The position numbers and the translations under genes are program-made. The notes beneath the pieces are model-generated. The model saw nothing but the letters and a program-made list of their open reading frames with translations. It was not told where the DNA came from and did not search any database. 64,000 nucleotides of DNA from Clostridioides sp. ES-S-0054-01. Lineage in GTDB: Bacteria > Bacillota > Clostridia > Peptostreptococcales > Peptostreptococcaceae. The first letter of the stretch is position 1, and each line of letters begins with the position of its first letter. Shown one piece after another: positions 17,536 through 26,891 of the stretch. The stretch covers positions 1,891,001 through 1,955,000 of the forward strand of contig CP067346.1 in NCBI GenBank assembly GCA_021561035.1. The letters are read 5' to 3'.

Positions 17536-19005
17536 ATGACACTTTTAGATAAAGATTTAGTATCTATACAAGAAGTCAGAACTCTTGTAAAAAGAGCTAA
17601 AGTGGCTCAAGAAAAACTTTCTAAAATGAGCCAAGAGCAAATAGATAAAATAGTGAAGTCTGTTGCAGATGCAGCATTTAACAATGCTACTAAATTAGCT
17701 AAAATGGCAAATGAAGAAACTGGATTTGGAAAATGGGAAGATAAAGTAATTAAAAATACTTTTGCATCTATGGGAGTTTATGAAACTTTAAAAGATACAA
17801 AAACTATTGGAATAATTAGGGAAGATAAAGAAGCAAATACAATAGATATAGCTACACCAGTTGGAGTTGTAGCAGGTCTTATACCTTCAACAAACCCTAC
17901 ATCAACAGTAATATACAAAACTATAATATCTTTAAAAGCAGGAAATACTATAGTTTTCTCTCCACATCCAAATGCAAAAAAATGCATACTTGAAACAGTT
18001 AATATAATAAGTGAAGCAGCTATAAAGGCTGGAGCTCCAGAGGATTCAATATTATGTATAACTAACCCAAGTATAGTTGGAACGAATGAATTAATGAAAC
18101 ATAAAGATACAAACTTAATATTGGCAACTGGAGGAGAAGCAATGGTTAGAGCTGCTTACTCTTCGGGAACACCAGCTATAGGAGTTGGACCTGGAAATGG
18201 ACCAGCGTTTATAGATAAATCGGCAAATGTTAAGTTGGCAGTTAAAAGAATTATAGATTCTAAAACTTTTGATAATGGTGTTATATGTGCATCAGAACAA
18301 TCTATAGTAATAGAAAAATCTATGGAAGAAACTGTTTTAAAAGAACTTAAAAATCAAGGTGCATATGTTTTAAATGAAGAGGAAAGCGAAAGATTGGCAA
18401 AATTCATATTAAGAGCCAATGGTACTATGAATCCACAAATAGTTGGAAAGAGTGTTGAGGTAATAGCAAATTTAGCAGATTTAACAAATGTGCCTAAAAA
18501 TACAAAGGTCTTAGTTGCAAGAGAAAATAAAGTTGGTCATAATGTAGCCTATTCAAGAGAAAAACTCACACCAATACTAGCGTTCTATGTTGAAGAAAAT
18601 GTAGAGGCTATTATGAATAGATGTAGAGAAATATTGTTAAATGAGGGTGCAGGTCATACATTCTCAATGCATGCAAATGATGAAGAGTTGGTAAAGAGAT
18701 TTGCTCTTAACATGCCAGTATCAAGAATACTTGTGAATACTCCTTCAGCACTTGGAGGAATAGGTGCATCAACAAACCTTGTACCAGCATTAACACTTGG
18801 TTGTGGTGCAATAGGTGGAAGTTCAACTTCAAACAATGTAGGTCCACTTGATTTAATAAATGTTAAAAGAATAGCTTATGGAGTCAAAGAAATAGAAGAA
18901 CTTGGAAGAGATAAATCTCAAGTTGAAAAATCAATGTTTGACTCAATGGATAAAGAAGAATTAATAAATCTTCTAGTTCAAAGATTAGTCAAAGAACTAG
19001 CATAA
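17536..19005 (+). CDS. eutE: CoA-acylating acetaldehyde dehydrogenase EutE
   Basis: Enzyme of 489 aa that oxidises acetaldehyde to acetyl-CoA with NAD+ and CoA inside the microcompartment. ALDH-fold signatures are visible: the dinucleotide region GLIPSTNPTSTVIYKTI, the TGGEAMVRAAYSSGTPAIGV segment, and the catalytic cysteine in NGVICASEQS. The C-terminal helix (MDKEELINLLVQRLVKEL) looks like an encapsulation-type amphipathic helix. The length is normal for EutE/PduP. Confidence 0.95.
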   Translation: MTLLDKDLVSIQEVRTLVKRAKVAQEKLSKMSQEQIDKIVKSVADAAFNNATKLAKMANEETGFGKWEDKVIKNTFASMGVYETLKDTKTIGIIREDKEANTIDIATPVGVVAGLIPSTNPTSTVIYKTIISLKAGNTIVFSPHPNAKKCILETVNIISEAAIKAGAPEDSILCITNPSIVGTNELMKHKDTNLILATGGEAMVRAAYSSGTPAIGVGPGNGPAFIDKSANVKLAVKRIIDSKTFDNGVICASEQSIVIEKSMEETVLKELKNQGAYVLNEEESERLAKFILRANGTMNPQIVGKSVEVIANLADLTNVPKNTKVLVARENKVGHNVAYSREKLTPILAFYVEENVEAIMNRCREILLNEGAGHTFSMHANDEELVKRFALNMPVSRILVNTPSALGGIGASTNLVPALTLGCGAIGGSSTSNNVGPLDLINVKRIAYGVKEIEELGRDKSQVEKSMFDSMDKEELINLLVQRLVKELA

Positions 19006-19084
19006 CTAAAATAAACAATGAAACTTATAGCTATAACTATAAATTTCTAAAATATAAACTATATAAAACTATAAAATTAAATTT

Positions 19085-19387
19085 TTGGAGGATAAGATTA
19101 TGGCAAGTGCAAACGCATTAGGAATGATAGAAACTAAAGGATTAGTAGGAGCAATAGAAGCAGCAGATGCAATGGTTAAAGCTGCAAATGTACAATTAGT
19201 AGGAAAAGAACAAGTAGGTGGAGGATTAGTTACTGTAATGGTAAGAGGAGATGTTGGAGCTGTTAAAGCTGCTACAGATGCAGGAGCTGCAGCTGCTGAG
19301 AGAGTTGGAGAACTAATATCAGTTCATGTTATACCAAGACCACACTTTGAAGTAGATGCTATATTACCAAAAGTATCAGCTGAGTAA
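19085..19387 (+). CDS. eutM: Major hexameric shell protein EutM
   Basis: Canonical 100-aa BMC protein ([39 protein letters not shown]) that tiles the facets of the microcompartment. It has a strong TTGGAGGAT site, as expected for the most abundant shell protein. The ATG chosen gives MASANALGM; an in-frame ATG upstream would place that ribosome-binding site inside the gene, so the true start is probably at 19100. A terminator-like hairpin follows its stop, which would set eutM level apart from the downstream genes. Confidence 0.93.
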   Translation: MEDKIMASANALGMIETKGLVGAIEAADAMVKAANVQLVGKEQVGGGLVTVMVRGDVGAVKAATDAGAAAAERVGELISVHVIPRPHFEVDAILPKVSAE

Positions 19388-19423
19388 TATAAAAGTAATT
19401 TTAAAATTTAAATTTTGATTAAA

Positions 19424-19486
19424 AAAGAGGCTATCTCAAAAATGAGTCTTACTAATAAACTCAATGTATTTTGAGGTAGTCTTTTT
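19424..19486 (+). terminator. Terminator-like hairpin inside the eut operon
   Basis: AGAGGCTATCTCAAAA pairs imperfectly with TTTTGAGGTAGTCTTTTTT, closing an inner ATGAGTCTT…AACTCAAT region and followed by a T-run. No A1/G4 hexaloop pair precedes it, so it is probably a constitutive partial terminator between eutM and eutT. Confidence 0.7.
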
Positions 19487-19513
19487 TATACATCTAATAG
19501 GAGATGTGATAAA

Positions 19514-20275
19514 ATGGGTGTTTTAACAGAAAATGAAGTAAAAAGAAAACTTGGAAAAAACAAAGATAATATAACTGAATTCTATATAGAAAAAGGTCAA
19601 ATAATAACTCCTTCTGCAAAATCTTATTTAGCTGAGAGAAGTATTGAACTTAAATATGTTGATAAACTTTCAGATATAAATAATGAACCTAAGGAAGTTA
19701 TAAAAGAAGTAGTTAAAGAGAAAACATATAAATATACTACTGTGTTTGGTGCTAAACTAGATGAAAAACCAGAACATATGACTCAATTAAATGGAAATCT
19801 TTTAGTCTTTAAAGACCATAAAAGAATAATACTAAGAGGTAAAATCGACTCTCTTGAATCAGAAATACTAAAAGCACAGATTCTTTGTCAAAAACTAGGT
19901 ATGCCAAAACTTGTTAAGGAATTACAAGAAGTATTAGACTTTGTAAGAAATATAATGAGATGTGAAGTTTTGGAAGAGAAACTAGAAGACTTTAAACTTT
20001 TAGGGTTAACTCCACAAGAACTTAGAGAACAATCTCACTATCCTAAAAAATATTTTGGCATAGGACACGAATTCCCAAGTTATGAAATGGGAGAGGTAGT
20101 AGTAGCTATAAACAGTATAAGAAGTAATACACGAGAGGTTGAACTTGCAGCTTATGAAGCATTTAAAGGTGAGTATGGAAATGTTCACAGAGAAGATTTA
20201 ATAAAAGCGCTTAATAGATTATCATCAGTATTTTGGATAATGATATATAAAGTTAGAACTAATAAGTATAAGTAG
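19514..20275 (+). CDS. eutT: EutT-like cobalamin adenosyltransferase
   Basis: Enzyme of 253 aa that should transfer adenosyl from ATP to cob(I)alamin, supplying AdoCbl to EutBC. The N-terminus (EFYIEKGQIITPSAKSYLAE) is the EutT/EutQ-type leader. The C-terminal half carries the adenosyltransferase signature NSIRSNTREVELAAYEAF (S-x-R-x-x-x-R-x-x-E). The His/Cys cluster reported in Salmonella EutT is not evident, which is usual for Firmicute members. The start has AGGAGATG upstream. The stop lies 12 bases before pduL. Confidence 0.85.
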   Translation: MGVLTENEVKRKLGKNKDNITEFYIEKGQIITPSAKSYLAERSIELKYVDKLSDINNEPKEVIKEVVKEKTYKYTTVFGAKLDEKPEHMTQLNGNLLVFKDHKRIILRGKIDSLESEILKAQILCQKLGMPKLVKELQEVLDFVRNIMRCEVLEEKLEDFKLLGLTPQELREQSHYPKKYFGIGHEFPSYEMGEVVVAINSIRSNTREVELAAYEAFKGEYGNVHREDLIKALNRLSSVFWIMIYKVRTNKYK

Positions 20276-20287
20276 TTGGAGGACACA

Positions 20288-20917
20288 ATGGAGAGTCTAT
20301 TAAATGAAATAGTAGAAGAAGTAATAAATAGAGTTAAAAAAGAAGCATTCATAGAAGTTGAAGCATCAGGAAGACACGTTCATTTAAGTAGAGAAGATGT
20401 AGATAAACTATTTGGAGAAGGATATACTCTTACAAAATTAAAAGACTTATCTCAACCAGGTCAATATGCTTGTAAGGAAAGAGTTACAATAACTGGTCCT
20501 AAAGGAAGTATAAAAAATGTAGTTGTACTTGGACCATGTAGAAATGAAACTCAGGTAGAAATATCTTTAACAGATGGTTCAACTCTTGGATTAAAAGCTC
20601 CTATAAAACAAAGCGGAGACTTAGAAGGTACTTTAAGTATTAAAATATCAACACAACATGGTGAAGTTGAACTTGACAAGGGGTTAATGGTTGCTAAAAG
20701 ACATATACATATGACTCCTAGTGATGCTGAAAAATTCAATGTATGTGATAAAGAAATAGTTGAAGCTAAAGTTATGGGTCAGAGACCTTTAACATTTGAT
20801 GATGTAGTAATAAGAGTTAGTGACAGCTTTAAAACTTACATGCATATAGATTATGATGAGGCCAATGCATGTGGTTATTCTAAGGGAACTGTTGCTAAAA
20901 TAATAAAGAAAGCATAA
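20288..20917 (+). CDS. pduL: Phosphotransacetylase PduL/EutD-type
   Basis: PduL-family phosphotransacylase of 209 aa that converts acetyl-CoA to acetyl-phosphate and recycles CoA in the compartment. The two zinc-binding motifs are clear: ASGRHVHLSREDV near the N-terminus and VAKRHIHMTPSDAEKF in the second half. It is not homologous to Pta/EutD of enterics but replaces it here. I chose the ATG with TTGGAGGA upstream; an in-frame TTG four codons earlier overlaps that site. Confidence 0.92.
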   Translation: MESLLNEIVEEVINRVKKEAFIEVEASGRHVHLSREDVDKLFGEGYTLTKLKDLSQPGQYACKERVTITGPKGSIKNVVVLGPCRNETQVEISLTDGSTLGLKAPIKQSGDLEGTLSIKISTQHGEVELDKGLMVAKRHIHMTPSDAEKFNVCDKEIVEAKVMGQRPLTFDDVVIRVSDSFKTYMHIDYDEANACGYSKGTVAKIIKKA

Positions 20918-20958
20918 ATTTAACCTACTATATAGATTACCTCTAGGGAGGATTTAAT

Positions 20959-21684
20959 ATGAATTATGATAACCTTGTAGATTTAATAATGGAAGAAATC
21001 TATAAAAAAATAAACAGTAATGAACTAAAAGTATCTAATAAACCTAAGGCTGTGATTGTATTTGAACAAGACAACAATAAATTTAACTTATTAAAAGATG
21101 AATTTGAAATAGTAGAATTTGATAAAAGTATAAAAGAATGTGAAATAGTGATAGTTTCAAGACTTTGTATGAGAGGATTATCAAATATAGCACTTGGAAA
21201 TTCAACAAGTGAGGAAGAAAGATTTATACTAAAAATGATTATGAAGGGCAAAAAGGTATATGTCCTAGATGAAGGAATTGAATATAAAAAATATAAGGAT
21301 ACTGCACCAAAAGCACTATATAAGAAATTTATGTCATTTGAAGATGAAATGTGTAAATTTGGTGTAGAAATTATAAAAGACTTAAATACTATAACTAAAA
21401 ATAAGTTAAGTATAAAAAATGAAGTATCAAGTGCTATAGTTTCTAAAAGAGAAAATACAGAAGTTTTAAATAAAGATACTGTAAATTTAACCAGTGTAGA
21501 AAGTATGAAAATAGATAATGAATTTAGTTTAGATTTAAGAAATAAAAAACTTATATCAGAAGCTGACTTAAGAAAACCAACTATAAATGGGGTCAAAAAC
21601 ATACTAGTTAATAAAAAAAGTATAATAACACCATTAGCTGTAGATTTTATGAGAATACACCATCTCAAACTAAAGAGAGTGTAA
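20959..21684 (+). CDS. Conserved eut-operon protein of unknown function
   Basis: Protein of 241 aa found in Firmicute eut operons. The N-terminal half looks like a flavodoxin/Rossmann-type fold (KAVIVFEQ, CEIVIVSRLCMRG, KKVYVLDEGIEY). A charged low-complexity linker (about 145-190) follows. The last 22 residues repeat a motif, ITPLAVDFMRIHHLKLKRV, that also occurs near the N-terminus of the EutT-like protein upstream (ITPSAKSYLAERSIELKYV). The shared element suggests a docking peptide for a common partner. Function unknown; AGGGAGGA precedes the ATG. Confidence 0.75.
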   Translation: MNYDNLVDLIMEEIYKKINSNELKVSNKPKAVIVFEQDNNKFNLLKDEFEIVEFDKSIKECEIVIVSRLCMRGLSNIALGNSTSEEERFILKMIMKGKKVYVLDEGIEYKKYKDTAPKALYKKFMSFEDEMCKFGVEIIKDLNTITKNKLSIKNEVSSAIVSKRENTEVLNKDTVNLTSVESMKIDNEFSLDLRNKKLISEADLRKPTINGVKNILVNKKSIITPLAVDFMRIHHLKLKRV

Positions 21685-21696
21685 GGAGGTAATTTT

Positions 21697-21969
21697 ATGG
21701 ATATAGGAAAAGTTGTAGGTAATGTTTGGGCCACAAGAAAAGATGAAAAATTATGTGGTCAAAAACTTTTAGTTGTAAAAATTTTAAAAACTAAAGACAC
21801 GTACAAGGAAGGCTTCATGGTTGCAGCCGATAATGCAGGAGCAGGAAATGGAGACTTAGTTCTTATATCCAAAGGTTCCTCAGCTAGAGAATCGATCGAA
21901 AAAGCTCATGTTCCAGTAGATGCAACTATAGTTGGAGTAGTCGATTCATTTGAGGTGTTTGATGAATAA
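21697..21969 (+). CDS. eutN: Microcompartment vertex protein EutN
   Basis: Pentamer-forming CcmL/EutN/PduN protein of 90 aa that caps the icosahedral vertices of the shell. The start MDIGKVVGNVWATRKDE and the VAADNAGAGNGDLVLISKG segment are diagnostic. AAGGAGGT lies upstream. Its last codons overlap the start of the next shell gene, so translation is coupled. Confidence 0.94.
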   Translation: MDIGKVVGNVWATRKDEKLCGQKLLVVKILKTKDTYKEGFMVAADNAGAGNGDLVLISKGSSARESIEKAHVPVDATIVGVVDSFEVFDE

Positions 21970-22513
21970 AAGTATAGGAGCTATAGAGTTTAAAAGTATT
22001 GCTAAAGGTATAGAAGTATCCAACGAAATGGTAAAGAAATCTTCAGTTGATGTATTGTACTTAAAAAGTATTTGTCCAGGTAAATTTTTAATAATAGTAG
22101 GTGGAGAAACTTCTTATGTAAATGAATGTGTAGACTATGGAATAAAACTTGGAGAAGGATATATTGTAGATAACTTTGTAATAAATGCAATTTCTAAAGA
22201 AATATTAGATGGATTTAAAAATAAGTACCAAGAGTTAGATAATATAGTCTCTATAGGCGTTGTCGAAAGTAGTAAAGTATGCGCTGGAATAAAAATGCTT
22301 GATAAGACTTTAAAATCAGGCGACTTAGTATTAGTAAAACTTCAATTATCTTTTGCTATAGGAGGAAAATTAGTATATATAGTAGCAGGGGATTTAAGTA
22401 GTCTAGAATATGCATTAAAAGAAAGTGAAAATGTAGTAAGAGAAAAGGAAGTAATATATAAGACTGTAATATCATCAGTAGACAGTCAAATAATAAAAAG
22501 TCTAATAAAATAA
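21962..22513 (+). CDS. Tandem-BMC shell protein, PduT-like but without Fe-S ligand
   Basis: Shell protein of 183 aa made of two BMC domains (SIGAIEFKSIAKGIEVSNEM and IVSIGVVESSKVCAGIKMLD). It corresponds to the EutM/PduT-type trimeric shell protein. PduT holds a 4Fe-4S cluster through a Cys at the pore; here the cysteines (CPGKF, ECVD, KVCAG) are not in an obvious equivalent place, so redox function is uncertain. The ATG overlaps the end of eutN (GAGGTG upstream). Confidence 0.85.
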   Translation: MNKSIGAIEFKSIAKGIEVSNEMVKKSSVDVLYLKSICPGKFLIIVGGETSYVNECVDYGIKLGEGYIVDNFVINAISKEILDGFKNKYQELDNIVSIGVVESSKVCAGIKMLDKTLKSGDLVLVKLQLSFAIGGKLVYIVAGDLSSLEYALKESENVVREKEVIYKTVISSVDSQIIKSLIK

Positions 22514-22524
22514 TGGGGGGAATT

Positions 22525-23616
22525 ATGAGTATAAACGAAATTATAATCTATGTAATGGTAGTCTTCATGGTACTTGGAGCTATAGATAAATGTATAGGTA
22601 ACAAATTTGGTCTTGGAGAACAATTTGAAGAAGGTATAATGGCAATGGGTTCACTTGCAGTTGCAATGGTTGGTGTTATATGCCTAGCTCCAGTGCTTGC
22701 TAATGTATTAAGACCAGTTGTAGTACCAGTATTTGATATGCTTGGAGCTGACCCAGCTATGTTTGCTGGAAGTTTATTAGCTAATGATATGGGTGGTGCA
22801 CCACTGGCACTTGAACTTGCCAAAGACCCTAATGCTGGGTTATTTGGTGGATTAATAGTAGGTGCTATGATGGGACCTACAATAGTATTTATAATACCAG
22901 TTGCACTTGGAATAATCGAAAAAGAAGACCAAAAATTCTTAGCAACAGGAATACTTGCAGGGATAATAACAATACCTATTGGAGCATTCGTTGGTGGATT
23001 AGTTGCAGGATTTGAAGTAATGATGGTTCTTAGAAATTTAATACCAATAATAATATTTGCAGTAGTTATAGCACTTGGATTATTGAAATTTGAAAATGCT
23101 ATGATAAAAGGATTCACATATTTTGGAAAAGGTGTAGTAATAGTTATAACTTTAGGACTTGCTGCAGCAATAGTTGAAGCTTTAACAGGAATCGTTGTAA
23201 TACCTGGAATGAAACCAATAGGTGAAGGTATAAAAATAGTTGGAGATATAGCAATAGTTTTAGCAGGAGCATTCCCATTAGTATTTGTTATAACGAAGGT
23301 ATTTAATAAACCATTAATGGCTTTAGGAAAAGTTCTTGGAATGAATGACGTATCAGCAGCAGGGCTTGTTGCAAGTTTAGCCAACTGTATACCAATGTTT
23401 GGTATGATGAAAGATATGGACAATAGAGGAAAGATAATAAACGTAGCATTTTCTGTATCAGCAGCATTCGTATTTGGAGATCACTTAGGATTTACAGCAG
23501 GATTTAATGCTAATATGATAACACCAATGATAGTTGCTAAATTAGTCGGTGGTATAACAGCAGTATTATTAGCTATGGTTATCGCAAATAAGACACTAAA
23601 AAAGGAGAATGCATAA
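22525..23616 (+). CDS. eutH: Ethanolamine transporter EutH
   Basis: Membrane protein of 363 aa with about ten hydrophobic segments, the EutH family, thought to facilitate uptake of protonated ethanolamine when it is scarce. Conserved stretches include GSLLANDMGGAPLALELAKD and FGDHLGFTAGFNANMI. The chosen ATG has GGGGGG upstream; the preceding in-frame ATG overlaps that site. It overlaps the start of eutQ by a few bases when measured to the earlier ATG of that gene, so the pair is coupled. Confidence 0.94.
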   Translation: MSINEIIIYVMVVFMVLGAIDKCIGNKFGLGEQFEEGIMAMGSLAVAMVGVICLAPVLANVLRPVVVPVFDMLGADPAMFAGSLLANDMGGAPLALELAKDPNAGLFGGLIVGAMMGPTIVFIIPVALGIIEKEDQKFLATGILAGIITIPIGAFVGGLVAGFEVMMVLRNLIPIIIFAVVIALGLLKFENAMIKGFTYFGKGVVIVITLGLAAAIVEALTGIVVIPGMKPIGEGIKIVGDIAIVLAGAFPLVFVITKVFNKPLMALGKVLGMNDVSAAGLVASLANCIPMFGMMKDMDNRGKIINVAFSVSAAFVFGDHLGFTAGFNANMITPMIVAKLVGGITAVLLAMVIANKTLKKENA

Positions 23617-23617
23617 G

Positions 23618-24091
23618 ATGGATATAGCAAATATAGATAAAAATTTAATTGAAACATTAGTAAGACAAATAATAGAAGAAAAAATAAATGGAACTAAAGA
23701 TACTGTAGACTTTGTTAGAAATAAAGATGTTAGTGGAATCACTTCTATAAAATTACCAACTGTAAAGGTTAGTGAGTCTGATAGATTAGATACAGGAAAC
23801 CCAAGTGATGTAGTTTACACAAAAGATTTATTTACATTAGAGGAAAGCCCAAGATTAGGCTGTGGCATGATGGAAATGAAAGAAACAACTTTTGACTGGA
23901 CTCTAAACTATGATGAAATAGATTATGTAATAGATGGAACTTTAGATATAATAATAGATGGAAGAAAGGTTTCTGCTTCTTCAGGTGAGTTAATATTTAT
24001 ACCAAAAGGAAGCAAGATACAATTTTCTGTACCTGATTATGCTAGATTTATATATGTAACATATCCAGCAGATTGGGCATCTCAAAATTAA
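23618..24091 (+). CDS. eutQ: Cupin protein EutQ
   Basis: Cupin of 157 aa, last gene of the eut operon. Conserved parts are the central EETTFDWTLNYDEIDYVIDG-like strand and the GELIFIPKGSKIQFSVPDYA barrel segment. EutQ is described as an acetate kinase in Salmonella and is needed for anaerobic growth on ethanolamine; it may also assist shell assembly. The ATG at 23618 is 10 bases from AAGGAG, better than the earlier ATG, which lies one base from it. Confidence 0.92.
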   Translation: MDIANIDKNLIETLVRQIIEEKINGTKDTVDFVRNKDVSGITSIKLPTVKVSESDRLDTGNPSDVVYTKDLFTLEESPRLGCGMMEMKETTFDWTLNYDEIDYVIDGTLDIIIDGRKVSASSGELIFIPKGSKIQFSVPDYARFIYVTYPADWASQN

Positions 24092-24156
24092 CAAGAAACT
24101 AAATTAAGTTAATAATAATCAAATAAATAATTTAAAACACAAACTATCAATAATTA

Positions 24157-24267
24157 GGGGTGTCTCAAACTGAGCTTTTTAGTTCATGAGGCACTCTTTT
24201 TGTATGAAATCAAATATATTTTCATAATTTCAACAATAAGAAGCTTATCTCTATTTAAGACAACCCT
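24157..24267 (+). terminator. eut operon terminator within a dispersed repeat
   Basis: GTGTCTCA…ACT and AGT…TGAGGCAC form an interrupted stem followed by TCTTTTT (to 24201). The next 65 bases resemble those after the terminator at 58234: aaatcaaatatatttt, atttcaacaat and gcttatct recur in the same order. The two are copies of one repeat of about 110-125 bp. Confidence 0.75.
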
Positions 24268-24285
24268 TTTTAATTATGAAGAGTG

Positions 24286-25335
24286 TTAGACTTTAGGCGT
24301 GCTTTTTCTATATTTACTAGGAGACATATTATATTTTTTATTAAACAATCTAATAAAATGCTCTACATTTGGGTAACCAACATTGTTGCTAATATCAGCA
24401 ATAGGAATATTTGTGTTAATTAACAAACTTTCAGCTCTTTCAAGTCTAATTCTTTGTAATAATTGAGTAAAATTACAACCGGTAATTTCTTTAATAATCT
24501 TAGAACAATAAGGTGTAGAAAAGTGGAATTCATTAGCAAGTTTTTCTAAAGTTATATCAACATAATTATCTTGGATATAAGTAAGAATATTTGTGTGTTT
24601 TAAATTATCTTTCTTCGTCATATCAGGAACTTCTATACTATCTTCATAGTCTCTAAGTAACTTTGCAAAAAACACCATTATTAAATGATTAAGTATACTA
24701 TTGTAATACCTATCTTGTTTATTATATTCTGAAAACATCTCTAAAATAGATATTTCTATTGATTTATCATCATTTGTATGAAAAAGAATATAGTCATTTT
24801 GCTTGTCTTTATAAATACTATTTAAAAAGAAGGAGGAAAGTAAATTGTTATTTCTTAAAAAATCAAAGAAAGCATCTTCAAAAGTACTCCTACGTATTAA
24901 TACATTGATAATAATACTATCATCAAATACTCCTATAGAATGTTTTACTCCAGGTGAAACTATACAAATATCCCCTTCTTTCATATGTATGCTATGATGA
25001 CTAATTACCTGGTGGCACTTACCTGATAAAACATAAATCATTTCAAAGAATATATGCTCATGCATAAATTGAGGTGTGTAGCGATTATGTTTTATAAGTA
25101 TAACGTTATCCTTACTATTATGCTCAAAATAAGTTTCATCTCTCATAAGTTGAGGAATCTTTTCATTATAAATATATGGAATAATTAGATTATTATTAGC
25201 TATGTAATCCTCATTTAAATTATCAATAAATAGCTTTAGTGATTCTGGATTTTGCTTTGCAAAATAATAATTTTTATAAAATAATTCAGATTCATTGTAA
25301 ATATAAAGACTTTGAAATAATTTAGTTAAACTCAT
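24286..25335 (-). CDS. AraC-family regulator with cupin sensor domain
   Basis: Transcription factor of 349 aa. Residues about 80-160 form a cupin/AraC ligand-binding domain (RYTPQFMHEHIFFEMIYVLS, KEGDICIVSPGVKHSIGV). Residues about 250-349 hold two HTH units ending in PNVEHFIRLFNKKYNMSPSKYRK, the AraC signature. It is divergent from the sugar transporter and glycosidase genes and probably controls them in response to their substrate. Located inside the eut island but not part of eut. Confidence 0.9.
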   Translation of the reverse strand: MSLTKLFQSLYIYNESELFYKNYYFAKQNPESLKLFIDNLNEDYIANNNLIIPYIYNEKIPQLMRDETYFEHNSKDNVILIKHNRYTPQFMHEHIFFEMIYVLSGKCHQVISHHSIHMKEGDICIVSPGVKHSIGVFDDSIIINVLIRRSTFEDAFFDFLRNNNLLSSFFLNSIYKDKQNDYILFHTNDDKSIEISILEMFSEYNKQDRYYNSILNHLIMVFFAKLLRDYEDSIEVPDMTKKDNLKHTNILTYIQDNYVDITLEKLANEFHFSTPYCSKIIKEITGCNFTQLLQRIRLERAESLLINTNIPIADISNNVGYPNVEHFIRLFNKKYNMSPSKYRKSTPKV

Positions 25336-25506
25336 AAAATCTCCTTCACCTTTAGGATTGTTAAATATAAAATAAAAATATCATAAATATAAAAATAAAT
25401 CAATTAAATTGGTTAAAAACGACAATAGTACAAGCGTTTTCTAAAGGATATAATGATATTAAGTCATTAGAAATAATAAAAACGACAAAATAAGGAGGAT
25501 TATAAA

Positions 25507-26865
25507 ATGACTACTTTAGAAGTTGTTAATGAAAAGAATGGACCAGGAATTTGGCGTCAAAGAATAGGCTATGGGTCATCTGACTTGGCTTGCAACTTAA
25601 TTTGGCAAATGATATCGTTATATCTTCTATATTTTTACACAGATGTTATGGGATTAAGTGCAGTGGCAATAAGTTTTATGTTTATTGTCACAAGGGTAAT
25701 TGATGGAGTTACAGATTTATTGGTTGGTTATTGTATAGATAAAACAAATACTCGTTGGGGTAAATCAAGACCGTATTTCCTATTTGGTGCAGTGCCATTT
25801 GCATTGTTTTCAGTACTAGCATTTAGTGTTCCAGATATATCGTTAAATGGAAAGTTAATTTATGCTTATGTTACATATATTGGATTATCTTTAACTTATA
25901 CTATAGTAAACATTCCAATGGCTTCAATATTACCAAGTTTAACAGATGACACTAACGAGAGAACAGCATTATCAACATCAAGAAAATTCTTTGGATTCTT
26001 AGGTTCAACAATAGTAAGCTATAGTGCTTTAAATTTGGTAGCAAAGTTTGGGGGAACTGATGAAGCTCTAGGGTTTAGAGTAGTTATGATGCTATTTGCA
26101 TTTATAGGATGTGCAATATTCTTATTTACTTTCTCAAATGTAAGAGAACGTGTTGAAATAAAATCTGAAAATGTAACCTTATCCCAAACTATAAAATCAT
26201 TAAAAGAAAATAAACCTTGGAAATTATTTGCTTTAAACATATTATTCATGTGGACTGGATTCTTTATTCAATCTAGTGCATTAATATATTACTTCTCATA
26301 CAATGTTGGAAGCAAAACTTTGGCAACAACAGTAGCTACAATTATGTCAATGGTACCAATACTTGCAAACTTCTTAGTACCAATTTTAGCTAAAAGATTA
26401 GGAAAACGTAATCTATACATAACTTCAGCAGCAGTACAATTTATAGGTCTAGGAATAATACTAATAGCTAATTTAAATACAAGTTTAATTATAGCAGGCT
26501 CTATAGTTTCTGCTTTTGGTTATGGAATAAAAGAAAGTATATATTTCTCAATGCAAGCTGACCCTGTTGATTATGGAATTTGGAAAACAGGGGTAAATAC
26601 AACTGGAACATTAAACTCAATAAATGGATTTTTAGGAAAATGCGCACAAGCTATATCAGGTGGGTTAGGTGGAGCACTTCTAGCTTGGGGTGGATACATA
26701 GCTAAAGCAGAAGTTCAACCAGCAAGTGCATTAGTAGCAATTAAAGTAATGTATGTTTATATTCCAATGGCACTTTTAATATGCTCAATGATAACTATGA
26801 AATTTTATGACTTAGATAAGCAGTATCCTAAAATAAAAGCAGATTTAGATGCGAGAAATAAATAA
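25507..26865 (+). CDS. GPH-family sugar:cation symporter
   Basis: Transporter of 452 aa with 12 predicted membrane segments, of the glycoside-pentoside-hexuronide (MelB/GusB/XynP) family. Typical features are the N-terminal GYGSSDLACNLIWQMIS and the DRITD-like loop VIDGVTDLLVGYCIDKTNTR with RWGKSRPY. It should import a glycoside for the enzyme encoded three bases downstream. AAGGAGGA precedes the ATG. Confidence 0.92.
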   Translation: MTTLEVVNEKNGPGIWRQRIGYGSSDLACNLIWQMISLYLLYFYTDVMGLSAVAISFMFIVTRVIDGVTDLLVGYCIDKTNTRWGKSRPYFLFGAVPFALFSVLAFSVPDISLNGKLIYAYVTYIGLSLTYTIVNIPMASILPSLTDDTNERTALSTSRKFFGFLGSTIVSYSALNLVAKFGGTDEALGFRVVMMLFAFIGCAIFLFTFSNVRERVEIKSENVTLSQTIKSLKENKPWKLFALNILFMWTGFFIQSSALIYYFSYNVGSKTLATTVATIMSMVPILANFLVPILAKRLGKRNLYITSAAVQFIGLGIILIANLNTSLIIAGSIVSAFGYGIKESIYFSMQADPVDYGIWKTGVNTTGTLNSINGFLGKCAQAISGGLGGALLAWGGYIAKAEVQPASALVAIKVMYVYIPMALLICSMITMKFYDLDKQYPKIKADLDARNK

Positions 26866-26891
26866 TAGTGACGCAATTAAGGAGAAAAAAT

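Noticed and set aside
21000..21734. 244-codon minus-strand frame opposite the unknown eut gene
   Set aside because: Antisense shadow with Ser/Leu-rich composition; it would cross the ribosome-binding site of eutN.
22548..23423. 291-codon minus-strand frame opposite eutH
   Set aside because: Shadow of the membrane protein gene; Pro/Thr/Ile-rich low-complexity translation and no start signal.
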